A stretch of DNA of 35,602 bases, taken from the NCBI GenBank assembly GCA_016841265.1, contig JAENZL010000039.1, forward strand, positions 1 to 35,602, in the 5' to 3' direction. Below are positions 14,509 to 24,600 of this stretch, piece after piece (the first letter of the stretch is position 1; each line of letters begins with the position of its first letter). This DNA is from Methanobacteriota archaeon (GTDB lineage Archaea; Halobacteriota; Methanosarcinia; Methanosarcinales; Methanosarcinaceae). Made by a program: the position numbers and the translations under genes. The notes beneath the pieces were generated by a model. That model did not search any database, was not told where the DNA came from, and saw only the letters and a list, made by a program, of their open reading frames with translations.

Positions 14509-16743
14509 ATGGGCTTGATAATAATTTCAAATAACATTTCAAATTTGGAGCCTGGGGAAAGAAAGGTTATAAACAAATTAAATTCGGTGTATTCCAATGT
14601 TGACTATGATTGCTACCTATATGTCCAACCAAGATTAAAAAAATTAAATCCAGACTTTATTTTAATTGATGCCTACAAAGGAATTTGCATTATAGAGGTA
14701 AAAGATTGGAGTAGAGGCTATATAAAAGGAATAAATAACTCCTATGTCATCGATATAAAAGATAGACGAGTCAATAATCCAGTCTTCAGAACCAATCAAT
14801 ACTTTAATTTTGCAAAGAGAATTCTACAATCTGAACCTTTTTTTATAGATGAGAGAGGATATTTTAAATTGAACCTTTACTCCAAGGTTATATTTCCCAA
14901 TATAAATTCCAAAGAGCTTGAGAGTTTAAATCCTCATTTGTATCAGCTACCCACAGAGTGCATTGCCTCTGAACAAATCCGAGATATTTCGTTTGATACC
15001 TTATTCTCTACAGATACCCGTTTCCTTGATGAGAATACTATCTCTGCGATCAGGGGGACACTTTTTCCTGAGATAAGAGTTAGACCTGTACAGACGGAAC
15101 TGTGGGAGTTTAACAGGGAAAACCCCTTGGAAAATCGAATTACAAGCACTCTTGATGCAGAACAGGAAAAATTCGCCCGTAAAGTACCTTATGGCCACTA
15201 CATGATAACCGGGGTTCCCGGGAGTGGAAAGACAGTAATTCTCTTATCTAGAGCTATTCACCTGATTAAAGAAAACCCAACATGGAAAATCAGGATTTTA
15301 ACCTACAACAGATCCCTGGCAAGAAAACTGCAGAACAGGTTTGAAAGTCTATACGAAAAGTTGGAATTAATGGGGGTTAACTACCAGAATATTGAGATTT
15401 CAACATTCCACAGCCTTGCAAGTGAAGTTTCAACCATAACACCTCCACCCAAAAAAACCCAGGAATACTGGGATATCCTTCTCCCTTTTAATGCAATTGA
15501 AAATGCAAAACCTAGCTACGACGCGATTTTGATTGATGAATATCAGGATTTTCCGGACGCCTGGATAAAACTGTGCCTCTTGATGTGCAATAAGCATGAG
15601 TATAATGGGCAGGAAACTGAAAATTTGTTCCTGGCAGGCGACAGGTTACAAAGCATCTACAACGATAAGGATAGCAGCTGGAAAAGCCTGGGTGTCAACA
15701 TTGTAGGTAGATCAAAGTTATTGAAAACCTCATATCGATCCGGAAGTACTCATATCAATCTTGCTCTGGACTACCTTATGAAGGATGAAAAACTGAAAAA
15801 AGAGGTAGAAAAATTTTATGAGGGGAGAAACGGGATCTGCTGCAATTATAAAGCTGAGAACAGTGTCGATTTTATCAGTGGAAGCATGGGCAGTGTAAAT
15901 GAGTACCTAAATGATCTTTTTTTAAACCAAAAATACAACCCTGAAGATGTGCTTGTCCTGGTACCTAACAGAAAAGGGCCGAATAATATTAATGAAATAT
16001 ATAAAAAATTGGATTCTCAACTAAAATCGATAAGTGTTGCCTCTACAAAAGTTGAGCCTGATAAGATGACTATTACAACTTATCACTCAGCCAAAGGCTT
16101 GGAATGCAGGGTCTGTATCCTTCTAAACGTTGAGAACTTAAATGACAAAAAACTGCTATACGTCGGAATGACAAGGGCTTCTGAGAAACTGTGTATTCAC
16201 TCATTTTCACCTGGTGGGGGAGAAACTTCCAAAGAACTGTTATCCTGCTATGAGGAGATGACAGCTCCAATTAAAAGTGATATACTGACCTACAGTTTTG
16301 ATTCGGCTATGGAAGAAGAAAAGCCTGTTTCTGTCTATAATATCCGAAAAGAGCATCCAAATGCGTATAAACTATGGGAAAGGGAAGAAGAATTAGAGTT
16401 AATTGATTTATATAATTCAGGGAAGAGTATCGAAGAAATAGCTGAATCTCTTGGAAGAAATAAAGGTGGTATCAAAGCAAGAATCGGGAAATTAGGTATT
16501 ATATCTGATGATCTTGAGTCTACAAAGAAACGTGTCAATGGCGAAAGTAAATATCCGGTGAAAAATGAGCATTTAATTGAACCTAACCTGTGGGGAGAGG
16601 AAAAGAAATCAAGATCTATTGATGTGGGTACTCCAAAAGAGAACGAAGCTCCTGCAAGTCTGCCTGTGATTCAAAAAGGTGGTATCAAATCAGCATTCAG
16701 AAAATTAGGCAAGCTTATCAGTAAAGTTGGATCTGGAAAATAA
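14509..16743 (+). CDS. NERD-domain nuclease fused to UvrD-like helicase
   Basis: 744 residues from the ATG at 14509, preferred over the upstream TTG at 14476 because GGGGGAT precedes it. The N-terminal NERD domain (about 10-120) has the PD-(D/E)xK-like residues D49 (PDFILID) and E63-V-K65 (IIEVKDW), predicting DNA cleavage. The superfamily 1 helicase follows: Walker A GVPGSGKT with K241, Walker B DEYQD at 343-347, a TSYRSGS motif, TTYHSAKGLE and YVGMTRASEKL near the end. A helix-turn-helix of the GcrA/Myb-like kind (about 622-664, SIEEIAESLGRN) closes the known parts. It probably unwinds and cuts DNA in defence or repair. Its stop overlaps the next gene by 17 bases in the +1 frame. Codon use is AT-rich, unlike the operon downstream. 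Confidence 0.88.
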   Translation: MGLIIISNNISNLEPGERKVINKLNSVYSNVDYDCYLYVQPRLKKLNPDFILIDAYKGICIIEVKDWSRGYIKGINNSYVIDIKDRRVNNPVFRTNQYFNFAKRILQSEPFFIDERGYFKLNLYSKVIFPNINSKELESLNPHLYQLPTECIASEQIRDISFDTLFSTDTRFLDENTISAIRGTLFPEIRVRPVQTELWEFNRENPLENRITSTLDAEQEKFARKVPYGHYMITGVPGSGKTVILLSRAIHLIKENPTWKIRILTYNRSLARKLQNRFESLYEKLELMGVNYQNIEISTFHSLASEVSTITPPPKKTQEYWDILLPFNAIENAKPSYDAILIDEYQDFPDAWIKLCLLMCNKHEYNGQETENLFLAGDRLQSIYNDKDSSWKSLGVNIVGRSKLLKTSYRSGSTHINLALDYLMKDEKLKKEVEKFYEGRNGICCNYKAENSVDFISGSMGSVNEYLNDLFLNQKYNPEDVLVLVPNRKGPNNINEIYKKLDSQLKSISVASTKVEPDKMTITTYHSAKGLECRVCILLNVENLNDKKLLYVGMTRASEKLCIHSFSPGGGETSKELLSCYEEMTAPIKSDILTYSFDSAMEEEKPVSVYNIRKEHPNAYKLWEREEELELIDLYNSGKSIEEIAESLGRNKGGIKARIGKLGIISDDLESTKKRVNGESKYPVKNEHLIEPNLWGEEKKSRSIDVGTPKENEAPASLPVIQKGGIKSAFRKLGKLISKVGSGK

Positions 16744-17158
16744 TAACAGCGATAATGAACTTAGAAACAGGATTGTATCTGAGAGTTCTCAAGATTGGGT
16801 TTTTGATTTGATACGTCCACTTAAAAGTAATAGAAGATACCAGGCCAGCACTACTGCAGAAAATACTTATGATCTTATCAAAAAGGGATACGATATTGAT
16901 GAGATTGCAAAAATGCGCAATTTAAAGGTCGGGACAATAACAAGACATATAATTTCACTTTCTTTATCAGGCAAAGAAATCCCACACACCCTGGTGGATA
17001 AGAACATACCACTGGACCAACAAATGAAAATTATCAAAGTATTAAAGGAAAATGGTTCGTTTTCCAAAAAAGCTGTTAGAAATGCACTGGCAAATAAATA
17101 TACTTATAGCCAAATAGATTTGGTGATTGCTTTAATGATCTCGTACAATAGAAAGTAA
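16727..17158 (+). CDS. Helix-turn-helix (HTH_40-like) protein overlapping the NERD helicase
   Basis: 143 residues if it starts at the TTG at 16727, inside the helicase gene. Residues 35-85 (STTAENTYDLIKKGYDIDEI then AKMRNLKVGTITRHI) match the helix-turn-helix found at the C-terminus of RecQ and other helicases (HTH_40). In those proteins it is part of the helicase polypeptide; here it is in the +1 frame. Losing one A from the GGAAAAT run just before the helicase stop would fuse the two into one protein. The alternatives are translational coupling from the overlapping stop, a programmed frameshift, or a recent mutation or sequencing error. The start TTG has no good ribosome site, which favours one of the first two or a broken fusion. 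Confidence 0.65.
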   Translation: MDLENNNSDNELRNRIVSESSQDWVFDLIRPLKSNRRYQASTTAENTYDLIKKGYDIDEIAKMRNLKVGTITRHIISLSLSGKEIPHTLVDKNIPLDQQMKIIKVLKENGSFSKKAVRNALANKYTYSQIDLVIALMISYNRK

Positions 17159-17224
17159 CAGTTAATGAGCTGGTCCAAAAACTCAAATTTGCTATTTTGA
17201 ATCTCTTATCAAGTGAATTACTGA

Positions 17225-17367
17225 CTTCTTTTGGAGAATAAATTCAGAGAAACTGGAAAAAACCGAATAACTGAATAATTGGCTTTCTGAGAACCCCACT
17301 ATTAAATATTCTTTGGCAGTCGCTTGTGTTCCATCCTCCCAGCCAGAAACTCGATTTTAGAGCCTCA
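17225..17367. repeat. 143-base dispersed repeat, copy 2
   Basis: The same length and orientation as 1801-1943; the conserved 21-base core is at 17318-17338. It begins 66 bases after the helix-turn-helix gene and lies about 320 bases before the large operon. Divergence outside the core is roughly one base in four, with small compensating gaps, so the copies are old. The pair brackets the integrase-to-helicase part of the island. Confidence 0.75.
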
Positions 17368-17685
17368 TATGAGCTTTCATAGATTATGAGGAAAATACAA
17401 GACGAAAGGGTTTATGAAGTGGGGAAAAGCAGGACTTAAAGCAGGAAATATTCTTTTACTAAGGTTGAAAGGTCAATTCAAAAACATTTGTTATTGTTAT
17501 TTCCAGAATTTACATAAGATGGTGACCCTTAAAAGCAAAGGTTGATACAAGATAATGAAATCTACCCTTAAATTTGAAAAAATTATGAAAAAGAGCAAAA
17601 GTTAAAAAGATTAATGAGTATACTTGAATAGAAAATCTTTAAAGAATAAAAATTGAAGGTAAGTGAATCTTTCAGGTAAGCGACC
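17368..17685 (+). promoter_or_regulatory. Promoter region of the four-gene defence operon
   Basis: No gene is visible. The stretch is AT-rich, with TATA-like words at about 17616-17622 (GTATACT) and 17636-17645 (ATCTTTAAAG), 40-70 bases before the ATG at 17686. A modest GGTAAG lies seven or so bases before that ATG. No operator-like palindrome was found. Confidence 0.4.
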
Positions 17686-20600
17686 ATGAGCAAACTCGAA
17701 GACCTAAAACCCAATGCAGCTGTACGCGGTATTCTTACGGATGGCTTAGTGACTGTCGTGAATGTGGAATGGTATGGTTCGGAAGCCCTTGATTTAACCT
17801 ACAAAACTCCCGACGGCAAGCCAGCAAGTGAACTTCTCTACCGTCATGATGAGGCAAGAGTTGAAGTTGTTGAGCAGGGAAGGCCATGGAGTTTCGATGG
17901 GGATGGTAAACTTTTTCGGCTGGTTTCGGAGGCACACCGTATCCGCCTTGCGCATCTGTTCGATCCGGTTCTGGCCGTCCACACCTCAGTTGTCGAGCCA
18001 CTTCCACACCAGATAACGGCTGTCTACGATGCAATGCTGCCCCGCCAACCGCTTCGTTTCCTGCTGGCCGATGACCCGGGGGCTGGCAAGACAATTATGG
18101 CCGGACTCCTGATGAAGGAGCTAATCGTCCGGGGGGACTTGCAGCGCTGTCTTGTTGTCTGTCCAGGAAGCCTGGCCGAACAGTGGCAAGACGAGCTTTA
18201 CCGACGTTTTAATTTGCCTTTTGAGATCCTCACCAACGATAAGCTGGAAGCCGCTCGGACCGGGAACTGGTTCATGGAGACGGACTTTGTCATCGCAAGG
18301 CTTGATAAACTCTCACGCAACGAGGACGTGCAGGAAAAACTAAAGGCTCCTGACTGCCGCTGGGACCTTGTAGTCTGTGACGAGGCGCACAAGATGTCGG
18401 CCACGTTTTTTGGGGGGGAGATTAAGTACACAAAACGCTACAGGCTCGGGCAGCTCCTCTCTACTCTGACCAGGCATTTTCTCCTGATGACGGCAACCCC
18501 GCATAACGGGAAGGAAGAAGACTTCCAGCTCTTTATGGCTCTTCTGGACGGGGACCGTTTCGAGGGCCGTTTCCGTGATGGGGTCCATGCGGCGGATGTA
18601 TCGGACCTGATGCGGAGGATGGTCAAGGAGAACCTGTTCAAGTTCGACGCAACGCCTCTTTTCCCTGAACGCATTGCTCATACCGTATCTTATAAACTCA
18701 CGGATGCCGAGGCTCAGCTTTACAGAGAAGTTACCAATTATGTGCGGGAGGAGTTTAACCGGGCCGAAGCACTCCAGAACAATAAACGGGCCGGAACAGT
18801 TGGTTTTGCGCTGACCATCCTGCAGCGCCGCCTAGCCTCTTCCCCAGAGGCCATTGCCCAGTCCCTGCGCCGTCGCCGGGAACGCCTGGAAAGCCGCCTC
18901 CGGGAAATGGAACTGCTCCAGCGCGGAGGAATGGTCTCTGTTAATGGCTCTGTTAACGGTTCTGTATATACCGGGATGGTGCTCGATGCAGAAGATGTTG
19001 AAAACCTGGAAGATGCCCCGAACAGCGAAGTCGAAGCCGCCGAGGAAGAAATTTTGGATCAGGCCACGGCGGCCCGCAGCATCCCGGAGTTGAAGGCGGA
19101 AATTGAGACACTAAAACGCCTGGAAACTCTTGCTGGAGTCGTTCGCCACAGTGGAGAAGATAAAAAGTGGCGGGAACTTGCAAGCCTGCTTGAAGAGATT
19201 TTCACCCCGTCAACCATGGTCGGGCAGATGGCCGATGGTCAGGAACCCGATGGGACAAAGCAGGACCCTAAGCCTGTGCCGTCGCCCCACCAGAAGCTGG
19301 TCATTTTCACAGAATACCGGGATACGCTGAGTTATCTGGAGGATCGCATCACTACTTTGCTGGGTCGAAAGGAGGCTGTTGTCACAATCCACGGGAGCAG
19401 GGGCCGTGAGGAACGGCTGAAGGCTCAGGAAGCGTTCAAATACGACCCTGAGGTTAAGATCCTGCTGGCGACGGATGCGGCTGGGGAAGGAATTAACCTG
19501 CAGCGGGCTCACCTGATGGTAAACTATGACCTGCCCTGGAACCCCAACCGCCTTGAGCAGCGTTTCGGGCGTATCCACCGTATAGGCCAGACCGAAGTCT
19601 GCCATCTCTGGAACCTTGTGGCCGAGGAAACCCGGGAAGGGGACGTCTACCGCACTCTCCTGGTGAAGCTTGAGCATGCCCGGCAGGCCCTCGGAGGACA
19701 GGTTTTTGATGTCCTGGGCAAGCTCCATTTCGACGGCAAACCGCTGAGGGAATTGTTGTTGCAGGCGATCCGCTATGGGGAACAGCCTGAGGTGCGGGCA
19801 AAGCTTACGGAGGTTGTGGACAATGCCTTTGATCGGGACCAACTCCAGGCCTTGCTTGAGGAAAAAGCCCTTGCCCGTGACTCAATGGACGCGAGCCGGG
19901 TTCACCGCATCCGGGAGGATATGGAGAGAGCCGAGGCTAGGAGACTCCAGCCGCATTTCATTGAGTCCTTTTTCCTTGAAGCATTCCAGCGCCTGGGAGG
20001 GACCTTGAAGCAGCGGGAGCCGCGCCGTTATGAAATTAAGCATGTGCCGGCCCCGGTCCGGAACCGTGACCGCCTGATAGGTATGGGGGAGCCGGTGCTG
20101 CCGAGGTACGAGAGGATTGCTTTTGAGAAGCCGCTGATAGCGCCTCAGGGGCAGCCACTTGCGGCTTTTGTCTGTCCGGGCCACCCGCTTCTTTCTGCTA
20201 CCATAGACCTTACGCTGGAACGGCACCGGGACCTTTTGCGCAGGGGCACGGTGCTTGTAGACGAACAGGACCAGGGGCTTGAGCCGCGTGTAATTTTCTA
20301 TCTTGAACACGCCGTCCAGGACGCGAGCCGCACACGTTCTGGAGACCGGCGGGTGATTTCCAAACGCATGCTCTATGTTGAACTGGACTCGGAAGGGGGC
20401 ACCCGACACCTGCAATATGCTCCTTACCTTGACTACCGTCCCCTCGGGGCAGGAGAGCCGGGGGTGGAAGAGATTTTTTCCAGATCGGAGTGTGCCTGGA
20501 TCAGTAAAGAGCTTGAACAGAGGGCTCAGGGCCATGCTGTGGCTAACGTCGTACCGGAGCACCTTGCGGAGATCCGTTCGAACAAGTTTGAGCTTATTGA

Positions 20601-21282
20601 CAGGACCGAGGCTGCGGTGAAAGACCGGCTTACGAAGGAGATTATTTACTGGGATCACAGGGCTGAAGAGCTGAAACTTCAGGAACAGGCGGGCAAGGTT
20701 AATGCAAGGCTGAACTCCGGGGAGTCCCGCAAGCGTGCCGATGCCCTGCAGACCCGGCTCCAGAAGCGGATGGAAGAACTGAAACTGGAGAAGCAGATTT
20801 CCGCTCTTCCTCCGGTCGTTATCGGGGGCCTGGTGGTAGTGCCTGCCGGCCTGATTGCCGCAATGACCGGAAAGCTGCTCCCTGAAGTTTCGCACCCGAC
20901 AGATACCCTGGCCTCCGCGGCCAGGGCCCGGGCTGTCGTGATGGAAACGGAGCGCAGGCTCGGGTTTGAACCTACCGACCGCGAGTTTGAAAAGCTCGGT
21001 TATGATATCGAGAGCCGCATCCCGGGCACGGGCAGGCTGCGTTTTATTGAGGTAAAGGGTCGGGTTTCCGGAGCGCAGACCGTAACAGTCACTAAAAATG
21101 AAATTCTCTACTCTCTCAATAAACCGGAGGACTTCATCCTGGCGATTGTTGAGTTCCTGCCGGATGGACTTCACAAAGTCCATTACCTGCGCCGGCCCTT
21201 CCAGCGCGAGCCAGACTTTGGGGTGACGAGCGTAAACTATGGCTTTGCCGAAATGCTGGTAAGGGCAGAGGAACCACGGTAA
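17686..21282 (+). CDS. SNF2-type helicase with C-terminal DUF3883 nuclease-like domain
   Basis: 1198 residues. A short N-terminal beta domain is followed by the SNF2/HepA-type helicase: Walker A ADDPGAGKT with K135, DEAH at 232-235, MTATPHNG, then a coiled insertion (about 380-500) and the C-terminal helicase lobe with GEGINLQRAHLM and RFGRIHRIGQ (626-635). The last part, about 1080-1185, is DUF3883: an ESRIPGTGRLRFIEVKG segment with E1122-x-K1124, then KNEI. DUF3883 resembles PD-(D/E)xK nuclease folds, so it may cut DNA. SNF2 proteins of this group include DrmD of DISARM and the COG0553 helicases paired with DUF1156 and DUF499. It is first in the operon, with GC-rich codons unlike the AT-rich helicase upstream. 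The likely task is translocation along foreign DNA with cleavage by the tail or a partner. Confidence 0.88.
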   Translation: MSKLEDLKPNAAVRGILTDGLVTVVNVEWYGSEALDLTYKTPDGKPASELLYRHDEARVEVVEQGRPWSFDGDGKLFRLVSEAHRIRLAHLFDPVLAVHTSVVEPLPHQITAVYDAMLPRQPLRFLLADDPGAGKTIMAGLLMKELIVRGDLQRCLVVCPGSLAEQWQDELYRRFNLPFEILTNDKLEAARTGNWFMETDFVIARLDKLSRNEDVQEKLKAPDCRWDLVVCDEAHKMSATFFGGEIKYTKRYRLGQLLSTLTRHFLLMTATPHNGKEEDFQLFMALLDGDRFEGRFRDGVHAADVSDLMRRMVKENLFKFDATPLFPERIAHTVSYKLTDAEAQLYREVTNYVREEFNRAEALQNNKRAGTVGFALTILQRRLASSPEAIAQSLRRRRERLESRLREMELLQRGGMVSVNGSVNGSVYTGMVLDAEDVENLEDAPNSEVEAAEEEILDQATAARSIPELKAEIETLKRLETLAGVVRHSGEDKKWRELASLLEEIFTPSTMVGQMADGQEPDGTKQDPKPVPSPHQKLVIFTEYRDTLSYLEDRITTLLGRKEAVVTIHGSRGREERLKAQEAFKYDPEVKILLATDAAGEGINLQRAHLMVNYDLPWNPNRLEQRFGRIHRIGQTEVCHLWNLVAEETREGDVYRTLLVKLEHARQALGGQVFDVLGKLHFDGKPLRELLLQAIRYGEQPEVRAKLTEVVDNAFDRDQLQALLEEKALARDSMDASRVHRIREDMERAEARRLQPHFIESFFLEAFQRLGGTLKQREPRRYEIKHVPAPVRNRDRLIGMGEPVLPRYERIAFEKPLIAPQGQPLAAFVCPGHPLLSATIDLTLERHRDLLRRGTVLVDEQDQGLEPRVIFYLEHAVQDASRTRSGDRRVISKRMLYVELDSEGGTRHLQYAPYLDYRPLGAGEPGVEEIFSRSECAWISKELEQRAQGHAVANVVPEHLAEIRSNKFELIDRTEAAVKDRLTKEIIYWDHRAEELKLQEQAGKVNARLNSGESRKRADALQTRLQKRMEELKLEKQISALPPVVIGGLVVVPAGLIAAMTGKLLPEVSHPTDTLASAARARAVVMETERRLGFEPTDREFEKLGYDIESRIPGTGRLRFIEVKGRVSGAQTVTVTKNEILYSLNKPEDFILAIVEFLPDGLHKVHYLRRPFQREPDFGVTSVNYGFAEMLVRAEEPR

Positions 21283-21339
21283 GGTCTGAATGCAAAGTTT
21301 CCTTTAAGAAATTTAGAACCACGAAGAGCACCGAAGAAA

Positions 21340-21388
21340 GATAGAAAAGGTGATTGGGGTACTTGATATAATCCATCACTTTTCTATC
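21340..21388. promoter_or_regulatory. Large hairpin between operon genes 1 and 2
   Basis: GATAGAAAAGGTGAT (21340-21354) pairs with ATCACTTTTCTATC (21375-21388) except for one bulged G, around a 20-base loop. It lies 58 bases past the helicase stop and could attenuate transcription, protect the upstream message or separate two transcripts. It has no T-run directly after it, so it is not a typical terminator. Confidence 0.5.
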
Positions 21389-21669
21389 GCACAAACGTTG
21401 TAATCTATCACGTTGACATCAGCTATTTCAGGATCTGCTTCATCGAATTTGACGGGTATTTCTATATCTCGACAGAATATTTTGATATCTGGAAAATCAA
21501 CCTGCAAGAATACAGAGGTAAATGAAATGAATTATCTATCACTTCTCTCTCACAAAAACGCTGCAGTCAAGCTTAAGCTTCCCTGGTCGTTACAGTGCGA
21601 TCCGGGCTTAAGGGCTTTGAGCGCGAATCATGAATTATCAAATATGACGGCACGGGAGAGGGTTCCCCA
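21389..21669. other. Operon gap with a minus-strand coding remnant and a possible small ORF
   Basis: The gap between the helicase and the GHKL gene is 387 bases, large for this operon. On the minus strand, from about 21525 down to a TGA near 21378, a frame reads LQVDFPDIKIFCRDIEI, then PVKFDEADPEIADVNVIDYN and CAIEK. It looks like real protein but has no start codon. On the plus strand an 86-codon frame (21413-21673) ends in a GTGA overlap with the next start; its sequence is unremarkable and partly antisense to that remnant. A short product from the ATG near 21530 cannot be excluded. I favour a decayed insertion over a working gene. Confidence 0.4.
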
Positions 21670-24600
21670 GTGATACCACAACCTGAGTATTTTAAGCGTA
21701 TTCGTGAAGGTGCAGCAAAGCGGTGGGATCAACTTGAACAGGATCCCGAACTCGCTGGACCATGGCATCAACTTTTCAAGCAGGTCCAGAGTCCCAGACA
21801 TATACTATCTGAACTTCTCCAGAATGCCGATGATGCAGGTGCCACAGAAGCCTCTGTTCATGTTGAAAACGGGGTTTTTGTTTTCAAACATAACGGAGAG
21901 GATTTTACTGCAGAACATTTTGCTTCATTGTGTCGCTTTGGATATTCGAATAAGCGGGCCCTTCATACGATAGGTTTCCGCGGGATTGGCTTTAAGAGCA
22001 CCTTCAGTCTGGGGGACAGGGTGGAACTCTTCACTCCTTCACTTTCAGTTGTATTTGATCGTCACAGGTTTACCGAACCCGTCTGGATTAAAACCCCTCT
22101 TCAGGCTGATGACTTTACCCGGGTGCGGGTGGCAATCCGGGACCAGCGCCGCCAGAAGGAGGTTGAGAGGAACCTTCAGGAATGGCTAAAGAGCCCGGTC
22201 TCTCTGCTTTTCTTCAAAAGTATTCGCAGGCTTGTCATCCAGGACGAGGTGGTTGAATGGAAGAGCCTCGGGCCAGGCCCGGTTGAGAATACCGAGTGGG
22301 TTGAGCTTGTTGATAAGGGAAAAAAGCCTTTTTTGATTGCCAGGTCTTCTTTTGAACAGTTCCCCGAAGAGGCTCTGAATGAAATCAAGGAAGAACGTAT
22401 GCTCACTGCCGGGGAAGATGCTGATTTTCCGCCCTGTCAGGTCGAACTGGTCCTCGGGGCAAAAGGCCGGCTCTATGTTGTGCTTCCAACAGGGGTTGAG
22501 ACTTCTCTTCCTTTCGCCTGCAACGCCCCGTTTATTCAGGACCCGGCCCGCATGAAGATCAAGGAGCCGGAAACTTCCCCGACAAACCGCTGGCTGCTTG
22601 AGAGGGTTGGAAAACTGGCAATTTCGGTGATGCTCAGGTGGATGGAGAATGAAAGCCTTGAGCTTTCCGAAAGGGCTCAGGCCTATTCCCTGTTGCCGGC
22701 AGCAGGTACAAACAACAATTCATTAGAAGGAATGTGTGCATCTATTGTTGGGAACGAATTTGATTCTCTCAAGTATAAGGCATGTCTCCTTACAGACAGG
22801 GGGATTCTTGAGGTAGCAAATCAGAGCATCATTATTCCAGAAGAGCTCCTTGATGTATGGCCCACTGAAAATATATCATCTATTCTGGACATTTTAAACC
22901 GTCCTGCTCTCTCGCCTTATGTATCCAGTGCTGACCGGAGAATTCTGGTCAACAGGGATTTAATAGAAGAAATCACCAAAAATCAGGTTCTCGATATCCT
23001 GGAAAATAAACACCTTCCAAAGCCTGAAAGCTGGGAGCGCCTGCTTAAGCTGTGGGTTTACATTGCTTCAGAACTTACGGGATACAGATATAATCCAAAC
23101 AAAGATAAAGTTAGCATTGTTCCGGTGATAGGAAAAGAAGTGCTTTATTCTGCCAGTGAAGTGTTTAGGTTAGGAGATAAGAAAATAATTCAATCCAGCG
23201 AAGAGTGGGAGTTTCTGGCAAATTACCTTCTTGTCTTTAATAATGATTGGGCTCGATTTCTTGCGGATCTGAGGCAAAATGCCAAAGGAAGTGAATATGG
23301 GTCTTTTGATGTAGAAACAGCTTATACAGTTATGCGTGCTATAGGTCTTGAAGGTTCCAGTGACTCAAATCCGTTGGTTGAAAGAGTCTCTTCGGAATTC
23401 TTCAGTCAGGAAAATCACTCTGCATTAGATTGCATAAAACTTGCTCAGATCGCGGCTAAACTTGGAGCTACTGTCCGTAAGCCTTTTTACTTTGTCACTC
23501 AAGACACATATCTACGTTCTACTGAGGACATTATCCTTTTCGACGAAGATGGCACTTTAGAGTACCTGTTGCCTGATGATTGGAGCCATAATCATGTGCT
23601 GCATCCTGATTATTCTACGTTCAATTTTTGCACTAAGGAAGAGTGGATTCAATGGATATATTCGGGGCGTGCCGGAGTCTATACCTTTGTACCACCCGTA
23701 CAGAAGAGTTTGTCTGTAATAGGGAATCAAAATATCGAGCACAAGCTCCATTCTCGTGGATATAAAGGGCCGATCAATTTCCCATACGTATCGAATCAAT
23801 TCATAATTGATGATTGGGATTTCGAAGAGGTGCACTGGAATCGCTGGCAATCTCTGGCAGAAGATGATGACAATCTCTGGGGGCGTCTTGTCGAGCTTAT
23901 CCTGGTCCAGCCGGAAACCTTCAGGTCAAAGATCACAAGTGCAAAGGCTTTCCAAATTTCTAAGAAAGGCAAAAGGAAACAAAATACCAGGGGGTCGTTA
24001 ACTCCGGGTTGGATTTTGAAACTGCGTGAGCTTCCCTGCCTCCTTGATACCCGCGGATTTTATCGAAAACCGGCTGAACTCGTAAGAAGGACACCGGAAA
24101 CCGAAGCTTTCATAGACGTGGAGCCGTTTATACATAGAAGGCTGGACACTGAGTCCAACCGCCAGTTGCTTGACCTTCTGGGGGTATCTTCCATCCCTAT
24201 GGGGCCGAAACGCCTGTTAGATTGTCTTAAGACGCTATCCAGGTCCGAGAAACCTCCTGTATCTGAGGTGGAGAAATGGTACCGCAGGCTTGATCTTATG
24301 GCAGATACCTGTTCAACGGCTGACTTCCTCAACATCAAGAACGCTTTTTATGACGAAAAGCTCATTCTGACAGAAGATACGGCCTGGGTCCAGGCCCAGG
24401 ACGTGTTCCTATCTTCCGATGAAGAGGATGTGCCGGGTGTTGCGGTTGTCCGGGCTTCGGTTAGGGACCTGGTCCTCTGGCGAAAAATGGAAATTCCTGA
24501 AAGGCCCACAGTGGACCTTGTCATCAAGTGGATGCAGGGCATGCCTTCGGAAAAGGTGCTCTCACAGGAGAATGCACGCCGGGTCCGTGCACTTCTTGGG

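Noticed and set aside
19882-21183. A 433-codon minus-strand frame over the SNF2 helicase
   Set aside because: It is antisense to a gene with clear helicase and DUF3883 motifs; GC-rich codons make long shadow frames likely, and its product shows no domain.
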